Shown in pieces: positions 42,250 through 52,553 of a stretch of DNA of 64,000 nucleotides. The DNA lies in the NCBI GenBank assembly GCA_029265255.1, contig JAJUJQ010000007.1, positions 1 through 64,000 of the forward strand, read 5' to 3'. Numbering within the stretch: the first letter of the stretch is position 1; each line of letters begins with the position of its first letter. The notes beneath the pieces are model-generated. The model did no database searches, had not been told where the DNA came from, and worked only from the letters and a program-made list of their open reading frames with translations. Both the position numbers and the translations under genes were made by a program. This stretch comes from Spirochaetota bacterium. GTDB lineage: Bacteria > Spirochaetota > Spirochaetia > Treponematales > Rectinemataceae.

Positions 42250-42343
42250 TCTGTTTCCTGCCCCACACGCAGGAACGAATCCAGCCATCGCGCCGGTACA
42301 GGCTTTGCTCCCTGAAACCGGACCGCGAAGAAGGACCCGAACA

Positions 42344-43255
42344 ATGGGATCGATTTTCAATCTCCAGCAAATACTGAATGGTCTTCAGTTGGGTTCCATT
42401 TATGCACTTATCGCGCTCGGCTATACGATGGTGTATGGAATCGTGCGTCTCATCAATTTTGCGCACGGCGATTTTTTCATGATCGGAGCCTATGCCTCCT
42501 ACGCCGCGTTCTTTGCCTTCAACGCGCTGGTTGCTGGCCGTTCAGGAACGCTCGCGTTCCTCGTGTTGATCACCGCGATGATCACCGGCGCTGCCGTCGC
42601 ATACCTTGCGAACAAGCTGGCCTATAAGCCTCTCCGGTACAAGCCCAAACTGAGCTCTCTCATCACCGCCATTGGCGTCTCGATGTTCATTGAATACTTC
42701 TTTTCAGCACTTCCTGCCATCGGCCCCTCATACCGCTCCTTCCCGGACATCATCGCGCGCAGGGAAATCCATATTGGCAAGGCAGTCATCTCCAATCTGG
42801 TGCTCATCGATCTCGCGGTCGCCGCGATCCTGATGATCGGCCTGACACTTCTGGTCAAACGCACCGCGCTTGGAAAGGCCATGCGCGCCGCCTCCCAGGA
42901 CAAGGATGCCGCGCGGCTCATGGGGATCGATATCGAAAAAGTCATCTCCATCACCTTCATGATCGGCGGCGGATTCGCCGGAGCAGCGGGATTGCTCGCG
43001 GGTTTGACCTATCCCCGAATATTCCCCTATATGGGAATTCTGCCGGGTCTCAAAGCCTTCATCGCCGCGGTACTCGGCGGCATAGGCAATATACCGGGCG
43101 CCATGCTCGGCGCGTACATCATGGGTATCGCGGAGACCTTCGCGTCTGCCTACAACTCGCTTATCGGAGAAGGTGTGGCGTTCGCCATACTGATTCTCGT
43201 CCTCCTCATTCGGCCTACGGGCCTGCTGGGCGAGAAAATCGCGGACAAGATCTAG
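42344..43255 (+). CDS. livH: branched-chain amino-acid ABC transporter permease LivH
   Basis: A 303-residue permease. The start at 42344 follows GAAGGA and gives the usual N-terminus (LQQILNGLQLGSIYALIALGYTMVYGI). The helices are typical, with INFAHGDFFMIGAY and GLKAFIAAVLGGIGNIPGAMLGA as family signatures. It pairs with LivM, 10 bp downstream. Confidence 0.94.
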   Translation: MGSIFNLQQILNGLQLGSIYALIALGYTMVYGIVRLINFAHGDFFMIGAYASYAAFFAFNALVAGRSGTLAFLVLITAMITGAAVAYLANKLAYKPLRYKPKLSSLITAIGVSMFIEYFFSALPAIGPSYRSFPDIIARREIHIGKAVISNLVLIDLAVAAILMIGLTLLVKRTALGKAMRAASQDKDAARLMGIDIEKVISITFMIGGGFAGAAGLLAGLTYPRIFPYMGILPGLKAFIAAVLGGIGNIPGAMLGAYIMGIAETFASAYNSLIGEGVAFAILILVLLIRPTGLLGEKIADKI

Positions 43256-43265
43256 GAGGCACCGC

Positions 43266-44258
43266 ATGAATCTGCGCAGAATTCCATGGTTTCTCGTCGC
43301 GGCGACTCTGTTCTATATCGTGGTCTACTTCCTTAACAAGGTCGAGATCATTAACGGGTACCTGCTGCACATCATCAATCTCTCGCTCATTTATGTCATT
43401 CTTGCGACCAGCCTGAATCTCATTAACGGTATCACCGGCCAATTCAGCCTGGGCCATATGGGCTTCGCAGGCGTCGGCGCATATGTCTCGGGAACGCTGA
43501 CGACCCTAATTCTGAAGCTTGCGCCCACCAATCCAGCTAATATGCTGCCGTTTATCCTCAGTATTCTCGCAGGTGGAGTTGTCGCGGCGCTGGTCGGTTT
43601 TCTTATCGGCTTCCCATCACTGCGCCTCAAAGGCGATTACCTTGCCATCGTCACGCTTGGTTTCGGCGAGATCATTCGCACGGTCTTCAACAATATCGAC
43701 GCGGTCGGAGGTCCACGTGGCCTGCTCGGTATCCCCAAATTTTCGAACTTTACGGTGATTATGATTTTCTCGTTTATTTCGGTCGTTGTGCTCCGCAATC
43801 TGATCGAAAGCTCTCATGGCAGGGCCATGCTCTCAATACGCGAAAACGAGCTGGCAGCGGAGCTCGTCGGCATCAATACCACGCGCTATAAGGTCATGGC
43901 TTTTACATTCGGCGCATTCTTCGCAGGGCTGGCCGGCGGACTCATGGCTCACCTCATTCAACTGGCGCATCCAACGCAGTTCGGCTTCATCAAGTCGGTC
44001 GAGGTCCTGATTATGATCTACGCGGGAGGAGTCGGGTCGATGACCGGCTCGATTCTGGCCGCGTTCGGACTCACCTTCATGTCCGAAGGCCTCCGCCTCG
44101 GTATCCGAGCGGTCGCTGACGCTACCGGACTCCCGATCGGCGGCGAGTGGCGCATGGTAATCTACGCGCTCCTGCTCATCTTCATCATGCTGTTCCGAAA
44201 CGAGGGCCTTATGGGGAACAAGGAAGCCCGGATCCTCAAGCTAAGGGAGGCTGACTGA
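43266..44258 (+). CDS. livM: branched-chain amino-acid ABC transporter permease LivM
   Basis: A 330-residue permease with the family stretch NLINGITGQFSLGHMGFAGVGAY, FPSLRLKGDYLAIVTLGFGEIIR and the coupling loop SIRENELAAELVGINTTRYKVMAF. AGGAGG precedes the start. Its stop TGA overlaps the livG ATG by one base. Confidence 0.94.
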   Translation: MNLRRIPWFLVAATLFYIVVYFLNKVEIINGYLLHIINLSLIYVILATSLNLINGITGQFSLGHMGFAGVGAYVSGTLTTLILKLAPTNPANMLPFILSILAGGVVAALVGFLIGFPSLRLKGDYLAIVTLGFGEIIRTVFNNIDAVGGPRGLLGIPKFSNFTVIMIFSFISVVVLRNLIESSHGRAMLSIRENELAAELVGINTTRYKVMAFTFGAFFAGLAGGLMAHLIQLAHPTQFGFIKSVEVLIMIYAGGVGSMTGSILAAFGLTFMSEGLRLGIRAVADATGLPIGGEWRMVIYALLLIFIMLFRNEGLMGNKEARILKLREAD

Positions 44259-45028
44259 TGGCGGCATTGCTCAAGATCGAACATCTGACCCATTTCTTCG
44301 GCGGCCTTCGCGCGGTATACGATTTCAATTTCGAAATTCCCGAAGGAGCCATTTACGGGCTGATTGGCCCGAACGGATCAGGGAAAACCACGACATTCAA
44401 TCTCATTACCGGCATCTATGTGCCGACAGAAGGAAAAATCAGCTTCCAGGGAGCCGATATCACCGGTTTGAAGCCATTCCGCATCGTCCATAAAGGAATT
44501 GCCCGGACCTTCCAAAACCTCCGCATTTTCGGCAACCTGAGCGCCATGGACAACATTCGCATCGCGCGTCACTACACCACGACTTCAGGTCTCGCAAGCT
44601 CGATTCTCAGACTTCCCTCGTTCAAGAAAGAAGAGCGGACCATCAGGCAGGAAGCACTCGAGCTCCTCGATCTGATGCATCTCTCGCATCGCGCTCAGGA
44701 AACAGCCAAAAATCTCCCCTATGGCGAGCTGCGGCGTCTTGAAATCGCACGCGCCTTGGCAACAAAACCGAAGCTGATCCTTCTGGACGAACCAGCAGCC
44801 GGCATGAACCCGAAAGAGGTCGATGATCTCATGCGCCTCATTCGGCGAATTAGGGACGAGTTCAAAGTGACGGTCTTCCTGATCGAGCACCACATGCAGG
44901 TGGTCATGGGAATATGCGAGTACATCAAGGTGATCGACTTCGGCGAGACTATTGCCGAAGGACTTCCCGAGCAGGTCCGCAACGATCCGCGTGTGCTCGA
45001 AGCCTACCTGGGGAAGAGAGGTGCATGA
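44258..45028 (+). CDS. livG: branched-chain amino-acid ABC transporter ATPase LivG
   Basis: A 256-residue ATPase. Walker A is GPNGSGKTT, the signature region is LPYGELRRLEIARAL (Tyr-Gly-Glu in place of Ser-Gly-Gly, common in LivG), and Walker B is LILLDEPAAGMNP. The extended segment GIARTFQNLRIFGNLSAMDNIRIARHY is typical for LivG. It overlaps livM by one base and livF by 4. Confidence 0.94.
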   Translation: MAALLKIEHLTHFFGGLRAVYDFNFEIPEGAIYGLIGPNGSGKTTTFNLITGIYVPTEGKISFQGADITGLKPFRIVHKGIARTFQNLRIFGNLSAMDNIRIARHYTTTSGLASSILRLPSFKKEERTIRQEALELLDLMHLSHRAQETAKNLPYGELRRLEIARALATKPKLILLDEPAAGMNPKEVDDLMRLIRRIRDEFKVTVFLIEHHMQVVMGICEYIKVIDFGETIAEGLPEQVRNDPRVLEAYLGKRGA

Positions 45029-45732
45029 TGCTGAAAGTCACTAGCCTGAAAGTAAACTACGGCAAGATTGAGGCTATCAAGGATGTGAGCTTCGAAGTCC
45101 CCGACGGCAAGATCGTCACGCTCATCGGGGCGAACGGTGCGGGTAAGACAACGACACTCCGCGCCATTTCGGGCCTTGAGCGCGCATCGGGTGGCAGCAT
45201 CGTCTTCAATGGCACGGATATCACCTCGTTTGAGGCCCACCGTATTGTTCCTTTGGGTATCTCGCATGTACCAGAGGGCCGCAAGATATTCCCAACGCTT
45301 ACCGTCAAGGAAAACCTTGAGCTCGCGGGTTGGACCGTCAAAGACAAGAGCGAGATCAAGCGACGCATTGAGCGGGTTTGCCAGGTGTTCCCCCGTATCA
45401 AGGAACGCCTCAATCAGCTGGGCGGCACGCTCTCCGGCGGCGAACAGCAGATGCTCGCGGTCGGCCGAGCGCTGGTTACCGGCGGTTCGCTGCTGCTGCT
45501 CGACGAACCATCAATGGGGCTTGCTCCTGTGCTTGTCGACGAGATTTTCGCACAGATCGTGCAGATCAATCGGCAGGGTACGACCGTCCTTCTGGTTGAG
45601 CAGAACGCCATGGAAGCCCTTGAGATCGCCGATTATGCCTACATCCTTGAAACCGGCTATACCACTATTTCCGGTGAATCAAAAGCGATCCTGCAGGATC
45701 AGCGTGTCCGCGAAGCCTATCTCGGCGTGTGA
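45025..45732 (+). CDS. livF: branched-chain amino-acid ABC transporter ATPase LivF
   Basis: A 235-residue ATPase: Walker A GANGAGKTT, LivF-typical ISHVPEGRKIFPTLTVKENLELAG, signature LSGGEQQMLAVGRAL, Walker B LLLLDEPSMGLAP. The start is 45025 or 45028 (ATGATG), overlapping the end of livG. It is the last gene of the liv operon and is followed by a strong terminator. Confidence 0.94.
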   Translation: MMLKVTSLKVNYGKIEAIKDVSFEVPDGKIVTLIGANGAGKTTTLRAISGLERASGGSIVFNGTDITSFEAHRIVPLGISHVPEGRKIFPTLTVKENLELAGWTVKDKSEIKRRIERVCQVFPRIKERLNQLGGTLSGGEQQMLAVGRALVTGGSLLLLDEPSMGLAPVLVDEIFAQIVQINRQGTTVLLVEQNAMEALEIADYAYILETGYTTISGESKAILQDQRVREAYLGV

Positions 45733-45756
45733 CCTGTCGCGCGGCGCGCATAACGC

Positions 45757-45797
45757 AAAGGGCCGGCCGGGTTAAACCCGGCCGGCCCTTTCTTTTC
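45757..45797 (+). terminator. intrinsic terminator between livF and the ribosomal cluster
   Basis: A 17-bp perfect stem: AAAGGGCCGGCCGGGTT (45757-45773) pairs with 45775-45791 around a single central A (a small loop forms in practice), followed by TCTTTT. On the minus strand CTTT follows the stem, so it may also stop transcripts coming from the zinc-protein gene at 45825. Confidence 0.9.
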
Positions 45798-45824
45798 AGC
45801 CCCTATTTTTTTTTAGGGCGTCCA

Positions 45825-45995
45825 TCATTTTGTATGTGCCAGATGAGCTTTGCAGACCTTGCAGATCTTCGTCTTTTTACCGTCAACTTCCTGTTCGTAA
45901 ATGACCTTGACGGCGGTGCGTCCGCATACCGGGCAGGTACCACGGCCACCAGCTGGAACTTCTTTCAATCCCTTGCCTCTATGAGCTTTGGACAT
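45825..45995 (-). CDS. small zinc-ribbon protein at the end of the alpha operon
   Basis: A 56-residue basic protein. The start at 45995 follows GGGAGGA. Two CxxC knuckles, C21-PV-C24 and C45-KV-C48, form a likely zinc ribbon, flanked by a basic N-terminus (MSKAHRGKGLKEVP) and a His-Lys tail. It is 22 bp downstream of rplQ and surely co-transcribed. I do not recognise a named family. A ribosome- or RNA-polymerase-associated role is suggested only by location. Confidence 0.75.
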   Translation of the reverse strand: MSKAHRGKGLKEVPAGGRGTCPVCGRTAVKVIYEQEVDGKKTKICKVCKAHLAHTK

Positions 45996-46017
45996 ATCAG
46001 ATTCCTCCCTGCACCCT

Positions 46018-46440
46018 TCAGGCCTGCTTCTTGGCCTTGCGCTCTGCCTTGCGCTTTTCGCGCTCAGCCTTCTTCTCGTCAGCCTTCTGGTCGACAAGTT
46101 CGAGCACAACGAGGCTCGCCGCATCATTTGCGCGGTTTCCCAATTTAAGGATGCGGGTATAGCCGCCGTTTCGCTCCTTGAAGCGCGGACCGATTTCGGT
46201 GAACAGCTTGGCAACCACTTCTTCGCTGTAAAGTCTGGATGACGCAATTCTGCGGTTGTGAACCGAGTCAACCTTGGCACGGGTGATGAGCTTTTCGGCT
46301 GCGCGCCGGGCCTCGAGCGCCTTTGCCTTGGTGGTGACGACTTTCTCGTGCTTGAGCAGAACGGTGACCAGGTTGCGGATGAGGGCCTTGCGGTGAGCGG
46401 CGACTCGATTTAGTTTGTTAAAGCCTATCTTATGCTTCAT
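46018..46440 (-). CDS. rplQ: 50S ribosomal protein L17
   Basis: A 140-residue L17 ([24 protein letters not shown], the diagnostic N-terminus; [20 protein letters not shown]). The C-terminus ends in a Lys/Arg/Glu-rich tail ([18 protein letters not shown]) of about 20 residues beyond the core. It overlaps the end of rpoA by 11 bp and closes the classical alpha operon. Confidence 0.97.
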   Translation of the reverse strand: MKHKIGFNKLNRVAAHRKALIRNLVTVLLKHEKVVTTKAKALEARRAAEKLITRAKVDSVHNRRIASSRLYSEEVVAKLFTEIGPRFKERNGGYTRILKLGNRANDAASLVVLELVDQKADEKKAEREKRKAERKAKKQA

Positions 46441-47485
46441 CGCTCTCTTCCTTCTTCATGTTGAGTTTTATATGATTCCTCAGCGCGGAATAATCCGTCA
46501 TGCCAAGGGTCAGGTTCCATTCGGCAAGCTTCGCCTTGATTTCCTGCAGGGATTTCTTGCCGAAATTGCGAGTCTTGGTGATTTCTTCCTCGGATTTCCT
46601 GGTAAGATCACCGATGGTTCTGATGTTCGCATTCTTCAGACAATTGAATGAGCGTACCGATAGTTCAAGCTCTTCTACCGGGGTGTTGAGAATCTGCCGC
46701 ACACGCTCTTCGATTTCGTCGCTTGTTTCCTCGCCGCCCGTTTCATTTTCATCAAAATTGACGAAAATTGAGAAATGATCCTTGGCGATCTTTCCTGCTT
46801 CGCCGAGCGCGTCTTCCGGCCTGATGGTCCCGTCGGTCCAAATCTCCAGAATAAGCTTGTCATAGTCGGAACGCTGCCCCACCCTGGTCGGCTCGATGGC
46901 GTATTTTACCTTCGTGACCGGCGTGAAGATGGCATCCATGGGGATGGTCCCGACGACATCGATGTACTTTTCGTTAACTTCGCTGGGCACATATCCCCTG
47001 CCAAGGTTGACCTGCAGCTCGAGGCTGAGGTTCACCTTCGGGTCCAGAGTCGCGATTTTCAGATCAGGATTGAGCACAACCAGCGAACCCTGTTCGGCAA
47101 AGAATCCGCCACGAAGCTCTTCCATCCCCTTGATGTCGTACTCGAGTGTCAGCTCTTCTTTGTCGTTCGGCAGCCTGACGCGCAGTTTCTTCAGGTTGTT
47201 CAGCACCTCGATGGTATCTTCGACAACCCCTGGGATCGTCTCAAACTCGCTCGTCACCACGTGAGGGGCGCCTTCATCGTCATAGCGGGTAATACGCACC
47301 GCAGTGATTGCATACCCCTGAATTGAGGACAGCAGGATGCGGCGCAGGGTATTCCCGACAGTAGTTCCATAGCCCGGCTCGAAAGGATACGCCACGAACT
47401 TTCCATAGGTGTCCGTCGATTCACTCTGTTCGTAGGTAATACCCTTCGGCCTCTTGAAACCTTTAAGTAGGTTTTTGCGCGCCAT
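46430..47485 (-). CDS. rpoA: RNA polymerase alpha subunit
   Basis: A 351-residue alpha subunit. The N-terminal assembly domain has [27 protein letters not shown]. The C-terminal domain, [18 protein letters not shown] through [11 protein letters not shown], retains the residues that contact UP elements and activators (Arg, Asn, Cys, then Gly, Lys, Ser). An acidic insert, [17 protein letters not shown], links the domains. It lies 9 bp after rpsD. Confidence 0.97.
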   Translation of the reverse strand: MARKNLLKGFKRPKGITYEQSESTDTYGKFVAYPFEPGYGTTVGNTLRRILLSSIQGYAITAVRITRYDDEGAPHVVTSEFETIPGVVEDTIEVLNNLKKLRVRLPNDKEELTLEYDIKGMEELRGGFFAEQGSLVVLNPDLKIATLDPKVNLSLELQVNLGRGYVPSEVNEKYIDVVGTIPMDAIFTPVTKVKYAIEPTRVGQRSDYDKLILEIWTDGTIRPEDALGEAGKIAKDHFSIFVNFDENETGGEETSDEIEERVRQILNTPVEELELSVRSFNCLKNANIRTIGDLTRKSEEEITKTRNFGKKSLQEIKAKLAEWNLTLGMTDYSALRNHIKLNMKKEESDEA

Positions 47486-47494
47486 TTCTGCTCC

Positions 47495-48130
47495 TTATTT
47501 CGAGTACAACTCGACGATCAGCTGCTCTTTGACATCGCCGAGGTCCGTGACGTCCTGGCGCTGCGGATTCATTACATAGCGCCCGGTCATTTCGTCCGCG
47601 TTCACCTCGAGCCAGGGCATGACGCCGGATTTCTGAACTTCTTCGAGCGCCTGTCGGATCGCGTCCAACTTCTTGGCCGCTCCGATGACAGAGATCACAT
47701 CGCCCGGTTTGACGAGATAGGATGCAATATTCACGCGCTTGCCATTGACGGCGATGTGGCCGTGATTAACCAGCTGGCGCGCCTGGGGGCGCGACTGCGC
47801 GAAATGCAGACGATAGACCACGTTATCAAGTCTACGCTCGAGCAGGATAATGAGGTTATCGCCGGTCTTGCCAGGCATGGGAAGGGCTTTTTCGAAGGTA
47901 TTCCGGAACTGGCGCTCCATGAGCCCATAGAAGCGCTTAAGCGACTGCTTCTCGCGAAGCTGTACCGCGTATTCCGACTTCTTACCCAGTCTGGTCTTCG
48001 GTGCTTTTCCGGGAGGCAACCGCTTTTTATTGATCGGGCACTTGTCGCTTCGGCAGCGGTCACCCTTGAGGAACAATTTCCTTCCTTCGGCGCGGCAAAG
48101 CCGGCACACAGGTCCAATATATCTGGCCAT
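47495..48130 (-). CDS. rpsD: 30S ribosomal protein S4, zinc-binding form
   Basis: A 211-residue S4, a primary 16S rRNA binder. Cys9, Cys12, Cys26 and Cys31 form the N-terminal zinc site of the C+ type. The S4 RNA-binding domain is [36 protein letters not shown]. Its presence between rpsK and rpoA follows the common bacterial alpha-operon order. Confidence 0.97.
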   Translation of the reverse strand: MARYIGPVCRLCRAEGRKLFLKGDRCRSDKCPINKKRLPPGKAPKTRLGKKSEYAVQLREKQSLKRFYGLMERQFRNTFEKALPMPGKTGDNLIILLERRLDNVVYRLHFAQSRPQARQLVNHGHIAVNGKRVNIASYLVKPGDVISVIGAAKKLDAIRQALEEVQKSGVMPWLEVNADEMTGRYVMNPQRQDVTDLGDVKEQLIVELYSK

Positions 48131-48144
48131 TCTTCACACCTCTC

Positions 48145-48537
48145 TCAGATACGGCGGGCCTTCCGGGGCCTGCAGCCATTGTGGGGAATCGGGGTCACGT
48201 CATTGATGGACTTTACCTTGAGTCCCATGACACCGAGCTGGCGGATCGCCGATTCACGTCCGATACCAGGTCCCTTGACGAATACATGTACTTCCCGCAT
48301 GCCGGCCTGGAGAGCCTTCTGTGCCGCGGCTTCCGTAACCGTCTGCGCGGCAAATGGTGTCGATTTTTTGGCGCCTCTGAAGTCGTGGCTGCCGGAGCTC
48401 GACCAGGACACCGCGTTTCCGTTCAGGTCGGTAAAAGTCACAATCGTATTGTTGAAGGTAGCCTGAATGTAAACATTGCCTTCGTATACGCTCTTCTTCT
48501 CTTTGCGCTTCTTCGTTGTCGTCGTCGCCACGTTCAT
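48145..48537 (-). CDS. rpsK: 30S ribosomal protein S11
   Basis: A 130-residue S11 with [18 protein letters not shown] and the platform-binding end [17 protein letters not shown]. The order rpsM-rpsK-rpsD-rpoA is kept, with gaps of 9 and 14 bp. Confidence 0.97.
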   Translation of the reverse strand: MNVATTTTKKRKEKKSVYEGNVYIQATFNNTIVTFTDLNGNAVSWSSSGSHDFRGAKKSTPFAAQTVTEAAAQKALQAGMREVHVFVKGPGIGRESAIRQLGVMGLKVKSINDVTPIPHNGCRPRKARRI

Positions 48538-48546
48538 GCCCCTCCG

Positions 48547-48918
48547 TCAGACGGCTTTCTTCTTGTTCGCAACGGTCTTTCTCTTGCCCTTGCGCGTGCG
48601 CGCATTTGTTCTCGTTCGCTGACCGCGAACGGGAAGACCTTTGCGGTGGCGCAGGCCCCTGTAGCAGCCGATGTCCATAAGCCGCTTGATATTGAGCGCT
48701 ACCTCAGTTCTGAGGCGGCCCTCCACCTTGTATTCGTTTTCGATGACCTTGCGAAGCTCGTTGATCTCCTCCTGCGAGAGATCATTGATCTTCTTGTCGG
48801 GATCGATGCCGGTCGCTTCGCAGATCTTGAGTGCGCTGGTTCGCCCGATTCCGTAAATATACGTAAGGGCGATATCTACATGCTTGTTAGGGAGGTCGAC
48901 TCCCGCAATACGCGCCAT
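48547..48918 (-). CDS. rpsM: 30S ribosomal protein S13
   Basis: A 123-residue S13, in the small-subunit head contacting the P-site tRNA and L5. The start at 48918 ([25 protein letters not shown]) follows GGAGGAAGC; an upstream in-frame ATG would overrun rpmJ. The end is [19 protein letters not shown]. Confidence 0.97.
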   Translation of the reverse strand: MARIAGVDLPNKHVDIALTYIYGIGRTSALKICEATGIDPDKKINDLSQEEINELRKVIENEYKVEGRLRTEVALNIKRLMDIGCYRGLRHRKGLPVRGQRTRTNARTRKGKRKTVANKKKAV

Positions 48919-48934
48919 GAGCTTCCTCCTGCTC

Positions 48935-49048
48935 TCAGCCTTGTTTCTGCTTGTGCTTCGGGTTGTCGCAGACAATCCGCACCACGCCGTTGCGCCGTAT
49001 TATCTTGCACTTGTCGCAAATCTTCTTGACGCTCGTTCTCACCTTCAT
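48935..49048 (-). CDS. rpmJ: 50S ribosomal protein L36, zinc-binding form
   Basis: A 37-residue L36: [10 protein letters not shown], then Cys11, Cys14, Cys27 and His32 as the zinc ribbon, ending KHKQKQG. GGGGGAAC precedes the ATG. It lies between secY and rpsM, where adk, map and infA are found in many other bacteria; those three are absent here. Confidence 0.95.
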   Translation of the reverse strand: MKVRTSVKKICDKCKIIRRNGVVRIVCDNPKHKQKQG

Positions 49049-49100
49049 GGGTTCCCCCTGTTCGCAAACACGCAATTAAATACCATTCTGCAAAAAAATT

Positions 49101-50420
49101 CTACAGGTTCCTGGCCCTGATATGGCCCTTGCGGACCAGCCCGTCGTGATGGTGCATCTTGAGCATCGCTTCTACCTGCGCCATGGTATCAAGGTCGACA
49201 CCCACGAGGATGAGCAGCGATGTACCACCCAGCAGATACGCCATCTGACTGGGAAAGTTGAACAGCTGCTGAACCAGAGTCGGAATGAGCGCGATGAGCG
49301 CTAGGTACAGCGCGCCGGGCAGAATGATCCGGTTGAGCACCCGCGTAAGGTACTCTTCCATTTTTTCGCTACGGATACCAGGAATGGATCCGCCGTTTTC
49401 CCTGATGTTCTTCGAGATCTCGCCAGGATTAAGCGTCACCTGGGTGTAGAAATAGGCGAAGAAGACGATGAAGACCACGTACAGGAAATTGTACCAGAAT
49501 CCGCTCGGTCTAAGCCAGTATGAAAAATCCCTGAGCCACTTGGCCTGAACGCCGAAGCTCTGAGCGATCTGCAGCGGGAAGGTCAAAAGGCTCGAGGCAA
49601 AAATGACCGGTATGACGCCGGACGGATTGATCTTGAACGGAATGTAGGTGTTCTGGGCGCCATACATTCGCCTGCCTACAATGCGCTTGGCATAGTTGAC
49701 CGGAATCTTGCGCTGTCCCTGCTGTTCCAGCACCACGAGCGCTACCACCGCGACAAACATAAGCAGCACGACAATGGCGTACACCGCGTTGATTTCGCCG
49801 ATCTGGATCTTCTTGATGAGCTCGTAGGTCGCGTTTGGCAGACGCGCGACGATACCAGCGAAGATCAGTAGCGAGATGCCGTTACCGATACCGCGTTTGG
49901 TAATCTGTTCGCCGATCCATACGAGGAACATTGTGCCTGTCGTCACGGTGAGGACCGCGATGATTGTGTACATGGTGCGGTTCGACATCGCGATAGCGTT
50001 AGGAATGCGATCAGCCCACACGGTGACCGAGAAGCTCTGAATGATGGCAACCGCGATCGTTCCGATGCGTGTCCAGCGCGAAATCTTGCGCCTGCCGCCC
50101 TCTTCCTCCGCGATATTCTTGAGCTTAGGGAAGATGACAAGCAGCAACTGCATGATGATTTGCGCGCTGATGTAGGGCATGACACCCATCATGAACAGCG
50201 AGAAGTTCTTGAACGCGCCGCCTGCAAAGAAGTCGAGATAGTCTGTGATGCCGCCGGCACCCCCAGCCTGGCTCGCAAAGTAAGACTGCAGCGCGCTTGC
50301 GTTGATGCCAGGGATGGGAAGGAAGGCCCCGAGACGGAACACCGCGAGCCAGAACAGCGTGAACAGGATTCTGTCTTTCAGTTCCTTGATCCGAAAAATA
50401 TCAACGAGTGTACCAGCCAT
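49101..50420 (-). CDS. secY: preprotein translocase subunit SecY
   Basis: A 439-residue channel protein of the Sec translocon with ten helices. Signatures are RLGAFLPIPGI, the pore-ring helix FSLFMMGVMPYISAQIIMQLL, and GTSLLILVGVDLDTMAQVEAMLKMHHHDG near the end. It follows rplO by 19 bp, the standard spc-operon position. Confidence 0.97.
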   Translation of the reverse strand: MAGTLVDIFRIKELKDRILFTLFWLAVFRLGAFLPIPGINASALQSYFASQAGGAGGITDYLDFFAGGAFKNFSLFMMGVMPYISAQIIMQLLLVIFPKLKNIAEEEGGRRKISRWTRIGTIAVAIIQSFSVTVWADRIPNAIAMSNRTMYTIIAVLTVTTGTMFLVWIGEQITKRGIGNGISLLIFAGIVARLPNATYELIKKIQIGEINAVYAIVVLLMFVAVVALVVLEQQGQRKIPVNYAKRIVGRRMYGAQNTYIPFKINPSGVIPVIFASSLLTFPLQIAQSFGVQAKWLRDFSYWLRPSGFWYNFLYVVFIVFFAYFYTQVTLNPGEISKNIRENGGSIPGIRSEKMEEYLTRVLNRIILPGALYLALIALIPTLVQQLFNFPSQMAYLLGGTSLLILVGVDLDTMAQVEAMLKMHHHDGLVRKGHIRARNL

Positions 50421-50439
50421 TAGCCCCTGCCTTTCTCAG

Positions 50440-50916
50440 TCATGCATCAGCCGAAGAACCGGTGGCCGCCGGGGTTTCTACCCTCCCGCCCGCGGCTTCG
50501 ATCTTTGCCTTCGCGCTGGCCGAAACTGCATCGACACTGACCGTCAGGGCAATATCGATCTGTCCGTCCCCGAGAATTTTTACCGGGAGCTCGGGCTTTC
50601 TGATAAGGCCCTTCATGAACAGGCTTACGGTGTCGACGTTGTCTCCGGCGTTGTACTTGCCTGCAAGATCACGCAGATTCACGACCTGGTATTCCTTGCG
50701 GAACAGATGGTTGGAAAAACCGCGTCCGGGAAGCCTGCGGTACAGAGGCATCTGGCCACCCTCGAAACCTGGATAGACCTTTCCGCCCGAGCGCGACTGC
50801 TGACCCTTGTTACCGCGGCCCGCGGTCGTCCCACGGCCAGAACTCTGACCACGACCGACGATGCGTTTCTTCTTGTTTGCACCCTCAGGCGCATGGAGAT
50901 TGAAATCCGCCATCAC
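50440..50916 (-). CDS. rplO: 50S ribosomal protein L15
   Basis: A 158-residue L15: the glycine-rich [24 protein letters not shown] segment and [18 protein letters not shown] are diagnostic. The C-terminus ends in an Ala-rich stretch ([11 protein letters not shown]) beyond the usual core. It overlaps rpmD by 4 bp. Confidence 0.97.
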   Translation of the reverse strand: MMADFNLHAPEGANKKKRIVGRGQSSGRGTTAGRGNKGQQSRSGGKVYPGFEGGQMPLYRRLPGRGFSNHLFRKEYQVVNLRDLAGKYNAGDNVDTVSLFMKGLIRKPELPVKILGDGQIDIALTVSVDAVSASAKAKIEAAGGRVETPAATGSSADA

Positions 50917-51095
50917 TCCACCTCCCTCGTCTCAACGAGATGCCGTACTCTGCTCACCATTCCGAGGATTGCGGGATTTGCTTCCTTGATGGTACTCGAA
51001 CCGATTTTCCGCAGTCCGAGACAGCGGACCGTTGCACGCGCTTTCGGCTTCTGGCCGATGGTGCTGCGGATCAGTGTTATCTGTATCCTGGCCAT
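50913..51095 (-). CDS. rpmD: 50S ribosomal protein L30
   Basis: A 60-residue L30 ([34 protein letters not shown]). The ATG at 51095 follows GGAG inside the end of rpsE; an alternative ATG 12 bp upstream would overlap rpsE more. The ending [12 protein letters not shown] fits the family. Confidence 0.95.
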   Translation of the reverse strand: MARIQITLIRSTIGQKPKARATVRCLGLRKIGSSTIKEANPAILGMVSRVRHLVETREVE

Positions 51096-51097
51096 GT

Positions 51098-51610
51098 TCA
51101 ACTCCACATGTCTTTCAGGGTCTTGCCACGATTCTTCGCGACAGTCTGCGCGTCGAGAAGCTGGGACAGACCCTTGAACACTGCGCGCACGACATTGACA
51201 GAGGTGCGGGCACCGACCGCTTTAGAAATGATGTCGGTATACCCTGCGCATTCAAGGATCGCGCGAACAGGACCGCCCGCGATGACGCCCGAACCGGGGC
51301 ACGCAGGTTTCATATAGACAGTCGTCGCCTTGTATACGCCTGTAACCTCGTGGGGCAGCGTTCCGTGCTTGACGGGAACCGTCACCAGTGCCCGTTTTGC
51401 ACGCTCGGTGCTTTTGCGAATCGCTTCAGTCACATCGTTCGCCTTGCCAAACCCGAAGCCGACATGGCCCTGCTTGTCACCGACAACCGTCAACGCGGAG
51501 AAGGAGAACCTGCGGCCGCCTTTGACGACTTTCGCGGTACGGTTCAACTGAATCAGTTTTTCGGTGTAGCCTTCCTGCACACCGGAATCGTCTCTTCTGG
51601 ATCTTTCCAC
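51098..51610 (-). CDS. rpsE: 30S ribosomal protein S5
   Basis: A 170-residue S5, in the decoding-site neighbourhood and mRNA entry. Signature [31 protein letters not shown], then [20 protein letters not shown]. Two bp separate it from rpmD. Confidence 0.97.
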   Translation of the reverse strand: MERSRRDDSGVQEGYTEKLIQLNRTAKVVKGGRRFSFSALTVVGDKQGHVGFGFGKANDVTEAIRKSTERAKRALVTVPVKHGTLPHEVTGVYKATTVYMKPACPGSGVIAGGPVRAILECAGYTDIISKAVGARTSVNVVRAVFKGLSQLLDAQTVAKNRGKTLKDMWS

Positions 51611-51619
51611 AACCGCCCC

Positions 51620-51985
51620 CTAGAACTTGATGCCGGCTTTGCGCGCACCATCGGCAATCGCTTTGACGATTCCGTGGTACTTGTAGCCGTTCCGGTCGAA
51701 CACTACCTGGGTAATGCCTTTTTCCAGGAGCCGCTTGCCGATCTCTTCACCGATGACCCCACCGGTAGCGACGGTTGCCCGGAGGTTCCGGTACTGCTGC
51801 TCCATGGTGGAAACACTGGCGAGCGTATGTCCGATGGTATCGTCGATGACCTGCACATAGAGGTGCAAATTCGACCTGTACACCGTCATCCGGGGCTTTT
51901 CGGGAGTTCCCGAGATGTCCTTCCGCACGTGTACTCTGCGTTTGGCACGCTTGCGGATCTTATCAGAAAGTTCTCTTACGCTCAT
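51620..51985 (-). CDS. rplR: 50S ribosomal protein L18
   Basis: A 121-residue 5S-rRNA-binding L18: [34 protein letters not shown], then [27 protein letters not shown]. It follows rplF by 10 bp. Confidence 0.97.
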   Translation of the reverse strand: MSVRELSDKIRKRAKRRVHVRKDISGTPEKPRMTVYRSNLHLYVQVIDDTIGHTLASVSTMEQQYRNLRATVATGGVIGEEIGKRLLEKGITQVVFDRNGYKYHGIVKAIADGARKAGIKF

Positions 51986-51995
51986 GCCTTGTGCC

Positions 51996-52538
51996 TCACT
52001 TCACACCGGTCTTGCCGACTTTCCTGCGGATCTTCTCGTCTTCATAGCGGATTCCCTTGCCCTTGTAGGGTTCGGGAAGGCGGAGAGACCGCACTTCACT
52101 CGCAAACTTGCCGATCTTGGCTCTGTCGATGCCTTCGACGACAATCCTCTGACCGTTCTGCTCAATCGATACTTTGATTCCTTCGGGGATAACCACCGCA
52201 AAATCGGTCGAATAGCCAATGCTGAGCATCAGCAGATTCCCCTGGACTTCGGCTCGATACCCGACGCCGTTGACGATCAACACTCTCTTGAATCCGGTGC
52301 TTACGCCGGTCACCATGTTGTTGATCAGGCTGCGGTACAGGCCATGATAGGCTTTTGCCTGCTTGGAATCGTTCTTGCGCTCCACGACCACTGCGCCATC
52401 TTCGACGGAAATTGCAACATCGGGGCGGTATTCCTGAGAAAGCCTGCCTTTCGGCCCCTCGACGTGGAAGACAGTCGGCTCGACGGTCACCCTCACGCCC
52501 TGGGGGATCTTTACAGGCCGCATTCCAATTCTTGACAT
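51996..52538 (-). CDS. rplF: 50S ribosomal protein L6
   Basis: A 180-residue L6: [20 protein letters not shown] at the start and the family signature [24 protein letters not shown] at the end. It binds near the sarcin-ricin loop, where elongation-factor GTPases dock. Confidence 0.97.
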   Translation of the reverse strand: MSRIGMRPVKIPQGVRVTVEPTVFHVEGPKGRLSQEYRPDVAISVEDGAVVVERKNDSKQAKAYHGLYRSLINNMVTGVSTGFKRVLIVNGVGYRAEVQGNLLMLSIGYSTDFAVVIPEGIKVSIEQNGQRIVVEGIDRAKIGKFASEVRSLRLPEPYKGKGIRYEDEKIRRKVGKTGVK

Positions 52539-52553
52539 AGCACTTACCTCGCC

